Positions 1 to 6,964 of a stretch of DNA of 64,000 nucleotides are shown here, piece after piece. Position numbers and translations under genes: made by a program. Position 1 is the first letter of the stretch, and each line of letters opens with the position of its first letter. The notes under the pieces are model-generated. The model worked only from the letters and a program-made list of their open reading frames with translations, did no database searches and was not told the origin of the DNA. The stretch is from Deltaproteobacteria bacterium (GTDB lineage: Bacteria > Desulfobacterota > Syntrophia > Syntrophales > UBA5619). The stretch covers positions 16,853-80,852 of the forward strand of contig JAJFTY010000149.1 in assembly GCA_021372695.1 (NCBI GenBank). The letters are read 5' to 3'.

Positions 1-125
1 GGTGCGGCGATAACCTCCAGACTGAAGGGCTCTCCGCGAAATATCTGACGAATGGAGGTGATGCCGTACTCCTCCTCGGGTATGCTGCGGCCCGCGTTGG
101 GGGGATTGACGAGCATGATCTTCAT
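1..125 (-). CDS. B12-binding/radical SAM family protein, N-terminal fragment
   Basis: Only the first 41 residues lie in the window; the gene runs off the left edge. The start MKIMLVNPPN, followed by GRSIPEEEYG and RGEPFSLEV, is the usual opening of cobalamin-binding-domain radical SAM proteins of the BchE type, where the Rossmann-like B12-binding domain comes first. The ATG at 125 has a Shine-Dalgarno-like GGGGTGAG a few bases upstream. The CxxxCxxC cluster that would prove radical SAM chemistry is outside the window, so the call rests on the N-terminal signature alone and the substrate is unknown. It reads leftward, in the same direction as the lipoprotein genes at 181-1243. Confidence 0.6.
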   Translation of the reverse strand, partial: MKIMLVNPPNAGRSIPEEEYGITSIRQIFRGEPFSLEVIAA

Positions 126-180
126 GGAAACTCACCCCTGAGAGATTTTCGGTTCAGCCCTGCTTCCGGGAACGGCCGCT

Positions 181-780
181 TCACCTTTCAAAAAAGGCCT
201 TATGAAAATCGCGGTCGGTCAATATCGTGGCCACGATGTCGTCGAGCATCCGATAGGCGCGATCTTCAAGGAGACCTTTATCGACGGCTGGGAGCTTGGG
301 CATGGTGACCGTGTACTCTTTCTGGAGGGTCAAGACTCCCTTCCGCGTCAAAAGAGCGCGGAATTGGATCTCCTCATCCGTCAATGAGAGAAATGTCAGG
401 GAGAGTTCGGCATCGTAGATCGTCCCATGCTCTTCGATCCGGACGCCCACGCATTCGAAACCCTTTTTCAGGGCATACCAGAAATAGGAGACCACAGGCT
501 GCTGGATTGAATGTTCGGAGGAGTAAAAGAGCTGATAACCGATTGTGCCTTCCGGGCTGTAATAGGCCAAATTGGAGGTATTTTTCGATTCGTCCCGGAT
601 GGTCGTCAGCAAGATGCTCTTCCCTTGATACCGGTTGAACTGGCCGGGATCGTTCCGGCAGACGTAACTATCGCGATTGAGCGGCACCACGGTACGAGCA
701 TAAGGGGCGCATCCGGTCATCATCAGAACGGTCAGAAGCAGGCCTCCGAGGACGATCATTCGATACGGCACTTTCATCAT
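181..780 (-). CDS. Putative outer-membrane lipoprotein, unknown function
   Basis: This 199-residue protein has a lipoprotein signal peptide: a basic start, a hydrophobic stretch and a lipobox MTGC with the lipidated cysteine at residue 24. The mature part is a soluble, mixed alpha/beta-looking sequence with no domain I recognise; it somewhat resembles small transport-auxiliary lipoproteins, but I cannot assign it. The start is supported by AAGGAG five to six bases before the ATG at 780. It follows a second small lipoprotein-like gene (806-1243) on the same strand with a 25-bp gap, so the two are probably co-transcribed from the promoter at 1326-1354. Confidence 0.7.
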   Translation of the reverse strand: MMKVPYRMIVLGGLLLTVLMMTGCAPYARTVVPLNRDSYVCRNDPGQFNRYQGKSILLTTIRDESKNTSNLAYYSPEGTIGYQLFYSSEHSIQQPVVSYFWYALKKGFECVGVRIEEHGTIYDAELSLTFLSLTDEEIQFRALLTRKGVLTLQKEYTVTMPKLPAVDKGLLEDRAYRMLDDIVATILTDRDFHKAFFER

Positions 781-805
781 TGGATCTCCTTTCCCGTTGA
801 CTGGT

Positions 806-1243
806 TTATGGAACGGACTGAAATCGCGAACGGATCTCCTCCACGCGCTTGCGGTTTACGCCGAGGTCGGAATGTCCGATGCGGGACGCCGACCGCACAT
901 GGATCGTCCTGGCGCTGTCGTCTAGGAGAAATTCGACGTCATCCACGAAGCGGAAGAGGGCGGAGGTGAATTCAGCGCGAAAATACTGATCCTGGGCCAC
1001 GACAATGCGGGCTCGCTTCATCTCCGAAACCGCTTTGATCAGGCGCTTCCAGGCTTTTTCCGCCGGCCCCTCGTACCGGAGGGGAGCGATGGCGTGCCTC
1101 GGGTCGGTGCTTTGCGAGGAGACGCAGTTGGGCGAGTCGGGACAGGCAGCGAGCCGGCCGTCGGTCACCCCGATCTGGGGGCGATGGCTTCCAGAGCATC
1201 CGACCATCATCACGATGAGGTACAGCACCCAGCCTCTGGACAT
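806..1243 (-). CDS. DUF1499 family lipoprotein-like protein
   Basis: The sequence PDSPNCVSSQ near the mature N-terminus and the later RSASRIGHSDLGVNRKRVEE stretch are typical of DUF1499 proteins, whose function is not established. I place the start at the ATG at 1243 rather than the longer reading frame from 1315, because GGAGGGGGT sits directly upstream of this ATG and the protein then begins with a signal peptide ending in a possible lipobox (MVGC, cysteine 16). Length is 145 residues. It is the first gene after the promoter at 1326-1354 and is followed by the lipoprotein at 181-780. Confidence 0.8.
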   Translation of the reverse strand: MSRGWVLYLIVMMVGCSGSHRPQIGVTDGRLAACPDSPNCVSSQSTDPRHAIAPLRYEGPAEKAWKRLIKAVSEMKRARIVVAQDQYFRAEFTSALFRFVDDVEFLLDDSARTIHVRSASRIGHSDLGVNRKRVEEIRSRFQSVP

Positions 1244-1614
1244 GACCCCCTCCACTCCCCCGGTGCGATCCGCCGATCCGGGCAACCGGGCCTGCGGCCG
1301 GTCGTTGACAGACATCGTATGGTTCTATTAACACACACGGCGATCTGCAATCAATTGACTTTGTGCTTGAAGGAATCCGGATTGACGGCATTTATCGGCC
1401 ATGACGATATTTCTGTCCGTACCCAGTGCTTGCGTTATAGACGGAGCCGGTGTAGAAGAGATGCCGGACCGGCCGGCCGTCAGTGAAGAACCGGTTGCCC
1501 GGGGATGCCCGGCGTCCCAGGACTCGGATAACACAGCCGTGATTCCACCGGTTTTGAAAAGGGCATCGGGGATGGTGTTCGGACCGGAAATCCGATTTGA
1601 GACGGAGGCGTCCC
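1244..1614. other. Intergenic region between divergent genes
   Basis: This 371-bp gap separates the leftward DUF1499 gene from the rightward yjbQ gene. It contains the good minus-strand promoter at 1326-1354. On the plus strand the best candidate is TTGACG at 1382 with GATATT at 1406 (18-nt spacer), which is weak. I see no small gene, RNA gene or repeat here. Confidence 0.5.
1326..1354 (-). promoter_or_regulatory. Sigma70-type promoter for the DUF1499-lipoprotein pair
   Basis: On the minus strand TTGATT (1354-1349) and TTAATA (1331-1326) are separated by exactly 17 bases. The predicted start, near 1319, is about 76 bases before the DUF1499 start codon. Confidence 0.5.
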
Positions 1615-2040
1615 ATGGACTTCAAAATCTCGAATTCTTCCATCTCTTTCAAGACTAGCGAGAAAACGGACGTCATCGACATCACGAGTCATGTCGCCCG
1701 CAAGGTCGCCGATGCGGGATTGACGGAGGGGCAGGTGCTCATCTTCGTGCCGGGCTCCACCGCCGCAGTAACCACCATCGAATACGAAAGCGGGGTGGTC
1801 TGGGATTTCAAGGAGGCCATAGAGCGCTTCGCCCCGACCGGGATTCCCTATCGCCATGACGCGAAGTGGGGCGACGGGAATGGTTATGCCCATGTTCGGG
1901 CGTCGTTTCTGGGCCCCTCGCTCACGGTTCCCCTGATCAGCGGCCGTCTCGCTCTGGGAACCTGGCAGCAGATCGTTCTGGTCGACTTCAACAACGAGCC
2001 ACGGGAGCGAAAAGTTCTGATCACGGTTTCTGGATCATAA
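1615..2040 (+). CDS. YjbQ/UPF0047 family protein (secondary thiamine-phosphate synthase fold)
   Basis: This 141-residue protein matches the YjbQ (UPF0047) family throughout: an N-terminal DITSHVARKV segment, a central WGDGNGYAHVRAS motif and the C-terminal SGRLALGTWQQIVLVDFN signature. The E. coli homologue has weak thiamine-phosphate synthase activity in vitro, but its physiological role is unclear, so I give only a family name. The start at 1615 is chosen because GGAGG precedes it by six bases; an upstream in-frame start at 1597 has no ribosome binding site and would add arginine-rich sequence. The protein is probably cytoplasmic and single-domain. Confidence 0.9.
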   Translation: MDFKISNSSISFKTSEKTDVIDITSHVARKVADAGLTEGQVLIFVPGSTAAVTTIEYESGVVWDFKEAIERFAPTGIPYRHDAKWGDGNGYAHVRASFLGPSLTVPLISGRLALGTWQQIVLVDFNNEPRERKVLITVSGS

Positions 2041-2092
2041 TTCGTGGGGAAGCGCGGATCTTATTTCCCTCACAAGCCTTCCGGGAGCAGCC

Positions 2093-2539
2093 ATGTTTGA
2101 AGGGTTGGAAAAAAGGAGATTTCAGAGGCTTGCGTGTCTTTTAAACGTTATGGTCGACATCGTAACCGTTCGAGGCGAGACGAAGGGCCTGCCGCGGCAG
2201 CATGCCAAAAGCCGGAATATCTCGAAGGGCGGAATCTGTCTCGAAATGGAATCGATTGAGGTCGACGGCGTCCATCTGCTTTCGGGGCTTCCTTTCGCAC
2301 GGGAACACCGCCTTCATCTCATGATCGAGCTTGTCTCTGAAGGGCCGCCGCTTGAGGTGACCGGGGAGGTCCAATGGTATGACGTGGACCGCGACCAGCC
2401 CGGATGCATCTACCGGCTTGGCGTGGCATTCATGGAGATCCGGGGCGATGGAAAAGAGAGACTGACGAAATTCCTTAAAGAGCATCAGAACGGCGCTACT
2501 TCTTCTGCATCGCTACTGCGGTCTGTTTGGCCCGGCTGA
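2093..2539 (+). CDS. PilZ domain protein
   Basis: The 148-residue protein begins with EKRRFQRLACLLNVMVDI and continues with SRNISKGGICLEME, matching the PilZ c-di-GMP-binding signature RxxxR followed by D/NxSxxG; here the second motif reads NISKGG. PilZ proteins sense cyclic di-GMP and control motility, biofilm or exopolysaccharide. No other domain is present, so it is a stand-alone receptor. The ATG at 2093 has GGGAG about five bases upstream. The last 44 bases overlap the 3' end of the convergent M48 peptidase gene, so the final residues of one or both proteins lie in antisense register. Confidence 0.85.
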   Translation: MFEGLEKRRFQRLACLLNVMVDIVTVRGETKGLPRQHAKSRNISKGGICLEMESIEVDGVHLLSGLPFAREHRLHLMIELVSEGPPLEVTGEVQWYDVDRDQPGCIYRLGVAFMEIRGDGKERLTKFLKEHQNGATSSASLLRSVWPG

Positions 2540-3443
2540 ACTCCGGCGTCGTGGTGATGGGCTTTTTCGCGGCGGGAGCGCTCATCGCCATCTCGTTCAT
2601 CTGCTTCACCCGCTCTTCGCTCGGCGGGTGTGTGCTCATGGCGTCGGCAAGGCTCTTCAGGATGGTGCCGCCGCCTTTTTGGGCGTTCTTTTCCATCAGC
2701 AAAAGCTTTTCGAAGAACTTTCCCACCAGGTCTTTGTCGTACCCGGCGCCCACGGCGATCCTGAACCCGATCCGATCCGCTTCGAGTTCGTCTTCCCGCG
2801 AATTCGCCAGGAACTGATATTTCTGCACGAGCAGCCCCCCGCCGGCGCCGACCGCCCCCCCGACCAAAGCTGCCTTCGCCATGCAGCCGGCGTCGCCATC
2901 CCTGCAGAGCAGCACCCCCAGGCCGAGCCCGGCGGCCGCACCGACGATCCCGCCGCCCGCCGCGTAGAGCCAGGTTTTGTTCTGGTCTTTCTCCATCTGA
3001 TACATCCGCTCCGCCGCGTGTCTCGCCGTGACGTGGCCTATTTCATGTCCGATCACCCCGGCGAGTTCCGCTTCATTGGATGCCAGGGCGATCAGAGGGG
3101 CGGTGACGAATATTTTCCCCGCCGGCAGAGCGAATGCGTTGACACTTTCAACGTCAACCACCTCAAAATCGTAGTGATAGGGATTCCCCTCCAGGTTGTT
3201 GGCCTGCACGATCTTCATGCCCAGATTGGCTATATATCTCTGGAGGTCCGGGTCCTTGGCCGAAGGATAATCCTTCCTGATTTTTGGAAGGGCCTCTTCG
3301 GTCAGACGCCGTTCGTCGGCCACCGTCAGACCCGTTTCCTGCCCCACATTGCTGCCCTCCCGGTAGCGCGAACTGGTCGTCGGCGCACATGCCGCGATGA
3401 GCGCCAATGAAGCCAGAAACCAGGGGATGATATTCTTTTTCAT
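2496..3443 (-). CDS. M48 family zinc metallopeptidase, lipoprotein
   Basis: A 315-residue periplasmic M48 peptidase, related to BepA/LoiP and HtpX-type proteases involved in outer-membrane quality control. The signal peptide ends in a lipobox IAAC with cysteine at residue 19. The zinc site HEIGH is at residues 133-137, and the downstream glutamate lies in the EDELEADRIG segment. Between them is a glycine/alanine-rich hydrophobic hairpin (around residues 150-195) containing two cysteines. The start at 3443 is preferred over 3458 because GGAG lies nine bases upstream of the former. Its 3' end overlaps the PilZ gene on the opposite strand. The peroxiredoxin gene lies upstream on the same strand, 59 bp away. 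Confidence 0.92.
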   Translation of the reverse strand: MKKNIIPWFLASLALIAACAPTTSSRYREGSNVGQETGLTVADERRLTEEALPKIRKDYPSAKDPDLQRYIANLGMKIVQANNLEGNPYHYDFEVVDVESVNAFALPAGKIFVTAPLIALASNEAELAGVIGHEIGHVTARHAAERMYQMEKDQNKTWLYAAGGGIVGAAAGLGLGVLLCRDGDAGCMAKAALVGGAVGAGGGLLVQKYQFLANSREDELEADRIGFRIAVGAGYDKDLVGKFFEKLLLMEKNAQKGGGTILKSLADAMSTHPPSEERVKQMNEMAMSAPAAKKPITTTPEFSRAKQTAVAMQKK

Positions 3444-3502
3444 CGTTCGTTGCTCCATTCATCGTGCAGGACCCGGTACGGTGATACTCCCGAGCCAGGA
3501 TT

Positions 3503-3976
3503 CTAAGCGCGCAGCGTGGCCAGGACTTTGGGTACGGTCTCGTCAGGGCTGATCTTGGGCCAGGCCGCGATGATCTTCCCCTTTTCGTCGATGAGAAATG
3601 CCGAGCGGACGATGCCGAAATACCTCTTCCCGTACATCGACTTCTCCCCCCATACGCCATAGGCCGTCGCTGCGGTGTGATCCGTGTCGGAGAGGAGGGG
3701 GAAGTTCAGGGCAAGCCTGTCGCTGAATTTCTTCTGCGCTGCCGGCGGATCGGGGCTGATCCCCACGGCGTCCGTCCCCAGGGCATTGAGCTGGGCCCGT
3801 GCGTCCCGCACGGCCTCGGTCTGTCTCGTTCAGCCGGAGCTTCCCGCTTTCGGGAAGAAGTAGAGCAGCAGCTTCCGCCCCCTGAAATCGTCGAGCTTTA
3901 CCATTTTTCCCGAAGATGCCGGCAGCGTGAAGCCCGGAGCCCTGCCGCCCTTCTTGATGTCTGGTCTACCGTCCAT
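3503..3976 (-). CDS. Bcp-type peroxiredoxin, probable selenoprotein (in-frame UGA at the peroxidatic position)
   Basis: The reading frame from ATG 3976 to the stop at 3503 gives a 157-residue protein, the usual length of Bcp/PrxQ thiol peroxidases, if the single in-frame TGA at 3832-3830 (codon 49) is read as selenocysteine. Before it the protein reads APGFTLPASSG and LLLYFFPKAGSSG; after it TRQTEAVRDARAQLNALG and MYGKRYFGIVRSAFLIDEKG, which is the continuous Bcp alignment. The TGA falls exactly where other Bcp proteins have the peroxidatic Cys (TPGCT). The resolving Cys is absent (Glu at that place), and there is no cysteine anywhere else. A SECIS-like hairpin follows the TGA. A purine-rich GGGGGG/GAAGGAA region precedes the ATG. 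The alternative is a point nonsense mutation or sequencing error. Confidence 0.82.
3794..3832 (-). promoter_or_regulatory. UGA codon plus bacterial SECIS-like hairpin
   Basis: On the minus strand the UGA is at 3832-3830. After 14 bases a hairpin forms: 5' arm GGCCGUGC (3815-3808), loop GGGAC (3807-3803), 3' arm GCACGGGCC (3802-3794) with one bulged G. The loop begins 22 nt after the UGA and starts with two Gs. These properties (16-37 nt spacing, small loop with G among its first two bases) are what is known of bacterial SECIS elements, the SelB binding site. Confidence 0.72.
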
Positions 3977-4092
3977 TTCCTTCGCCCCCCTTTCTAGCCT
4001 CTCCTGAACCCGGGTGTGCTGGTTGCCGAAAATTCCATGAGGGTCTCGCTTGGTTGATCAAAACGTTGACCCAGCATCGCCCAAAAACGAAA

Positions 4093-4122
4093 GAGGGTCA
4101 ACCGATAAATCGGCTGACCCTC
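4093..4122 (-). terminator. Rho-independent terminator after tRNA-Leu
   Basis: A near-perfect 14-bp stem (GAGGGTCAGCCGAT with its complement, one G-T pair) closes a two-base loop. On the minus strand it is followed by a T-rich tract (TTTCGTTTTTG). It begins 14 bases after the tRNA 3' end. A weaker T run on the other side could let it act in both directions, but no plus-strand gene ends here. Confidence 0.85.
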
Positions 4123-4135
4123 CGTTTTCTCTTAA

Positions 4136-4222
4136 TGGTGCCGAAGGCGGGACTTGAACCCGCACGGGTTGTGCCCACTACCCCCTCAAGATAGCGTGTC
4201 TACCAGATTCCACCACTTCGGC
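4136..4222 (-). tRNA. tRNA-Leu (anticodon GAG)
   Basis: The 87-nt sequence folds as a class II tRNA. The acceptor stem is GCCGAAG paired with CTTCGGC, with an encoded CCA end. The D arm contains GGTAGACAC and the anticodon stem is CTATC/GGTAG. The seven-base loop TTGAGGG has anticodon GAG in the centre, reading CUU/CUC leucine codons. The long variable arm lies between the anticodon stem and the GGGTTCAAGTCCCG T arm. The gene is single, with its own promoter and terminator. Confidence 0.95.
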
Positions 4223-4276
4223 ATCCCCGTCTGACCGGCGCCGCCGTATCTCGATGCCTTGCCGACGTTGCCGGGG

Positions 4277-4305
4277 AACTTACTCGTTTCGAATCGCTTT
4301 GTCAA
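4277..4305 (-). promoter_or_regulatory. Promoter of tRNA-Leu
   Basis: On the minus strand TTGACA (4305-4300) and TAAGTT (4282-4277) are 17 bases apart. Transcription would start near 4270, leaving a leader of about 48 nt before the mature tRNA 5' end at 4222. Confidence 0.65.
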
Positions 4306-4360
4306 TACCAAAGAGCCGATCGTCGTGTCACGGCGCTGATGCATCCGGCGCTGAATCCGT

Positions 4361-4735
4361 CTATTTGGCCGCCTGCGGGGCGGCGGGGGCTTGAGGCGCC
4401 GGAGCTGCGGCCGGGGCCTGGGCCGGTGCGGGCGGCACCGACGGGCTCGGCGCGGGAGCCGTCTGCTGTGCGGCTGGTTTGGCAGCGCCTTCCATCAGCG
4501 AGCTCCCCTTGCGGGAAACCGTATAGGAGAGACTGAGCGAGGTCAGCATGAAGATGATGGCGATCGCCGTCGTCATCTTCCCGAGAAAGGTGCCCGGACC
4601 GCTGCTGCCGAAGATGGTCTGGCTGGATCCTCCGAAGACCGCACCCATGTTCGCCCCTTTCCCCGCCTGCAGAAGCACGACGAGGATCAGAACGATACAG
4701 GCGATCACGTGAACGATGGTTATCAGAATCTGCAC
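4361..4735 (-). CDS. secG: Preprotein translocase subunit SecG
   Basis: SecG is the small auxiliary subunit of the SecYEG channel. The 124-residue protein shows two transmembrane helices (about residues 1-22 and 55-75) separated by the conserved cytoplasmic loop with QAGKGANMGAVFGG and SSQTIFGSSG. The last 45 residues form a low-complexity proline/alanine tail (repeats of APAPQAP type) longer than in E. coli SecG and variable among relatives. The gene starts four bases after the tpiA stop, the common tpiA-secG arrangement, so translation is probably coupled and transcription comes from the tpiA promoter. Confidence 0.96.
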   Translation of the reverse strand: MQILITIVHVIACIVLILVVLLQAGKGANMGAVFGGSSQTIFGSSGPGTFLGKMTTAIAIIFMLTSLSLSYTVSRKGSSLMEGAAKPAAQQTAPAPSPSVPPAPAQAPAAAPAPQAPAAPQAAK

Positions 4736-4739
4736 TTTT

Positions 4740-5507
4740 TCACACCCCTTTGGTGGTTTGATATCCGACCAGTTGAACGAATGAGGCCACCTCCAGGCTG
4801 GCCCCGCCGACGAGCGCCCCGTTGATGTCCGGCTGCTGCATCAGGTCGGTAATATTCTTCGGCGTGACGCTTCCCCCGTAGAGGATCGCGATCTCCGCCG
4901 CCTTTTCGTTCCCGTACCGTCCGGCGATCCATCCCCGGATGAGCCGGTGCGCCTCCTGGGCCTGCGCCGGGGTGGCCGTCCGGCCGGTACCGATCGCCCA
5001 GACCGGCTCATAGGCGATCAGGAAGCGGCTTATATCATCGGCGGTTGAATTATTCAACCCCTCTTTTAGCTGCCGCTCGACGACATTCTGCATCCGACCG
5101 TCTTCCCGCTCCTGCAGGGTCTCCCCGATGCAGAAGATCGGCTTCAAGCCTGCGGAAAGGGCGGCACGAAGCTTCAAATTGATGCGTTCATCACCCTCGC
5201 CGAAGAGGGTGCGCCGTTCCGAGTGGCCTATAATCACATGGGTGCAGCCCGATTCGCGGACCATCCCTGCGGAGATCTCACCGGTGAAGGCCCCCTTCTC
5301 CGCTTCATGGAGGTTCTGGGCGGCCAGGCGGATGGGCGACCCCTTGAGGAGTGCCGACACGGCGTGAAGCGCCGTGAAGGGCGGGGCGACGATGACCTCC
5401 GGCTCCGGCGGTGAGGCCAGGGCGGCCCGGAGGCGCGAGACAAAGTCGACCGCCTCGGCGACCGTTTTGTTCATCTTCCAGTTTCCTGCGATGACCGGAC
5501 GGACCAT
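4740..5507 (-). CDS. tpiA: Triosephosphate isomerase
   Basis: TpiA interconverts dihydroxyacetone phosphate and glyceraldehyde 3-phosphate in the cytoplasm. The 255-residue sequence has the substrate lysine in GNWKMN (Lys11), the electrophilic histidine in IIGHSERR, the catalytic glutamate in AYEPVWAIGTG (loop 6) and the phosphate-binding YGGSV near the end. The start at 5507 is supported by GGAGG eight bases upstream; a longer frame to 5534 lacks one. It is followed by secG. Genes often linked to it (gap, pgk) lie 17 kb away on the same strand in a separate operon. Confidence 0.98.
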   Translation of the reverse strand: MVRPVIAGNWKMNKTVAEAVDFVSRLRAALASPPEPEVIVAPPFTALHAVSALLKGSPIRLAAQNLHEAEKGAFTGEISAGMVRESGCTHVIIGHSERRTLFGEGDERINLKLRAALSAGLKPIFCIGETLQEREDGRMQNVVERQLKEGLNNSTADDISRFLIAYEPVWAIGTGRTATPAQAQEAHRLIRGWIAGRYGNEKAAEIAILYGGSVTPKNITDLMQQPDINGALVGGASLEVASFVQLVGYQTTKGV

Positions 5508-5584
5508 TTCTCTTTCCTCCCATTCATTTCGCACCGCTGGGACCGCATTCGGCTCTGAGCGGCGTCTGCCATCGATCTTGGCGG

Positions 5585-5613
5585 ATCATAGCCATCCGGT
5601 CGATATTCGTCAA
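5585..5613 (-). promoter_or_regulatory. Promoter of tpiA-secG
   Basis: On the minus strand TTGACG (5613-5608) and TATGAT (5590-5585) are separated by 17 bases, giving a predicted start about 70 bases before tpiA. A weaker extended -10 (TGG-TAGAAT at 5658-5666) on the plus strand may drive the divergent MBL-fold gene. Confidence 0.7.
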
Positions 5614-5708
5614 TGTTTTTATTCATGGATTCGGCATGCCGTTTCAGACGGGAAGTGTGGTAGAATCCGCATCGCTCCGCAGAGCGGGAGGGGAGGGAGG
5701 TTCGGAAG

Positions 5709-6392
5709 ATGGGAGCTGTTGAGCGGATCGCCCGGGGAGTCTACCTGGTCGGTGGTCCGGAGATTTCGCATGCAGAAGACGCCACCGCGTTTCTGATCGA
5801 TTTCGGAGGCGAACTCGTCATGGTCGACTGCGGGGCAGGCCGCAGCGTCGGGCGCGTCCTCCGGAATATCGAGCAGGCGGATTTCGATCCGGCGGCGATC
5901 TCTACGCTCATCCTCACCCATGGCCACATCGACCACATCGGCGCGGCACCCGAACTCAGAAAACGGCTCGGCTGCCGCGTGCTGATCCATGACCTGGACG
6001 CCGACGCCGTAGAATCGGGCGATCCGGTCAGAACCGCGGCCGACTGGTATGGGATCGACTTTCCGCCGACTGCCGTTGACCGTCGCCTGAAGGGAGACGA
6101 GGAAGTGCTCCGTTTCGGCGAGGAGATCCTCCACTGCATCCACATCCCGGGCCATACGCCGGGTTCCATCGCCGTCTGGCTGGACCGCGACGACCAGCGG
6201 ATCCTGTTCGGTCAGGACATCCACGGACCGTTTCACCCTGCCTTTGCCTCCGATATCGGCCAGTGGCGCGTCTCGATGGGAAAGCTCCTCGCCCTGAAAG
6301 CGGACATCCTCTGCGAGGGGCACTTCGGGATATTCCACCCCGGTGACCGCGCTCAGGCCTACATCCTGAGATATCTGCGCCAGTACGATTGA
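5709..6392 (+). CDS. MBL-fold metallohydrolase
   Basis: This 227-residue protein is a metallo-beta-lactamase-fold hydrolase. The metal ligands are visible: THGHIDHIG (HxHxDH, residues about 71-78), a histidine in IPGHTPGS, the bridging aspartate in FGQDIHGP and the last histidine in CEGHFGIF. It belongs to the glyoxalase II-like branch, which includes many thioester hydrolases; the substrate cannot be read from sequence. No signal peptide is present, so it is cytoplasmic. GGAGG is about nine bases before the ATG. The next gene is 40 bp downstream on the same strand, suggesting a two-gene unit. Confidence 0.88.
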   Translation: MGAVERIARGVYLVGGPEISHAEDATAFLIDFGGELVMVDCGAGRSVGRVLRNIEQADFDPAAISTLILTHGHIDHIGAAPELRKRLGCRVLIHDLDADAVESGDPVRTAADWYGIDFPPTAVDRRLKGDEEVLRFGEEILHCIHIPGHTPGSIAVWLDRDDQRILFGQDIHGPFHPAFASDIGQWRVSMGKLLALKADILCEGHFGIFHPGDRAQAYILRYLRQYD

Positions 6393-6432
6393 CAAGACGC
6401 TGTTAAGATCGGCCAGAGAAGGAGGACCGAAA

Positions 6433-6870
6433 ATGCTCGAAGCCATTAAGATCCTTATCCAAAGCAGGGATGTCTGCGTGTTGTCCACCGTCTCCGGCGG
6501 GGAGCCACACTGTTCGCTCATGTCCTATATCACCGACGAAGCGTGCAAAATGTTCTTCATGATCACCCTCCCGGGAACCAGGAAATACCGGAACCTGGAG
6601 GGCAACAGTGCCGTGAGCCTCCTGATCGACAGCCGGGAAGAGGATTTCGACCGAAAACGCAAGGATATCCGTGCTCTCACGGTGAGTGGTATCTTCCAGG
6701 AACTGAAGGATCCGTCGGAGGAGGGGAGAATCCTGGGGCTGTTGCTGGAGAAGCATCCGCACCTGAGGGAGCTGACCGAGGGGGGCAAAGCAAAGGTTTT
6801 CGCGGTGCGCGCGAAGTCCTTTCAGCTGCTCGAAGGGGTGAGCCGGTCCCATTTCGAAGAGGCGGACTGA
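6433..6870 (+). CDS. Pyridoxamine 5'-phosphate oxidase-like FMN-binding protein
   Basis: The 145-residue sequence has the split beta-barrel FMN-binding pattern: CVLSTVSGGEPHCSLMSYI at the start, then MFFMITLPGTRKYRNLEGNSAVSLLID, which is characteristic of small PNPOx-like proteins. Members bind FMN or F420 or act as heme-related reductases; the real substrate is not predictable and I would not call it a vitamin B6 enzyme. GAAGGAGGACC precedes the ATG at a normal distance. It lies 40 bp after the MBL-fold gene and is probably co-transcribed with it. Confidence 0.85.
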   Translation: MLEAIKILIQSRDVCVLSTVSGGEPHCSLMSYITDEACKMFFMITLPGTRKYRNLEGNSAVSLLIDSREEDFDRKRKDIRALTVSGIFQELKDPSEEGRILGLLLEKHPHLRELTEGGKAKVFAVRAKSFQLLEGVSRSHFEEAD

Positions 6871-6929
6871 CCGGAACGCCGGAAGCGCTCAGCATCCGCC
6901 CTCCGGACGCGATCCCGAGAAGTTTGGAA

Positions 6930-6958
6930 TTGCATTATTTCGCCGTTCGCATTAATCT
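6930..6958 (+). promoter_or_regulatory. Promoter for a leaderless transcript of the dikinase-like gene
   Basis: TTGCAT (6930-6935) and TAATCT (6953-6958) are 17 bases apart. Counting seven bases from the end of the -10 element puts the transcription start at 6965, the A of the ATG itself. No Shine-Dalgarno sequence lies before this ATG, in agreement with a leaderless mRNA. Confidence 0.6.
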
Positions 6959-6964
6959 CGCCCC

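Noticed and set aside
3503..3811. A short 102-residue peroxiredoxin starting at GTG 3811
   Set aside because: It would lack the catalytic site and the first third of the fold; there is no ribosome binding site there, and the upstream frame continues the family alignment through the UGA.
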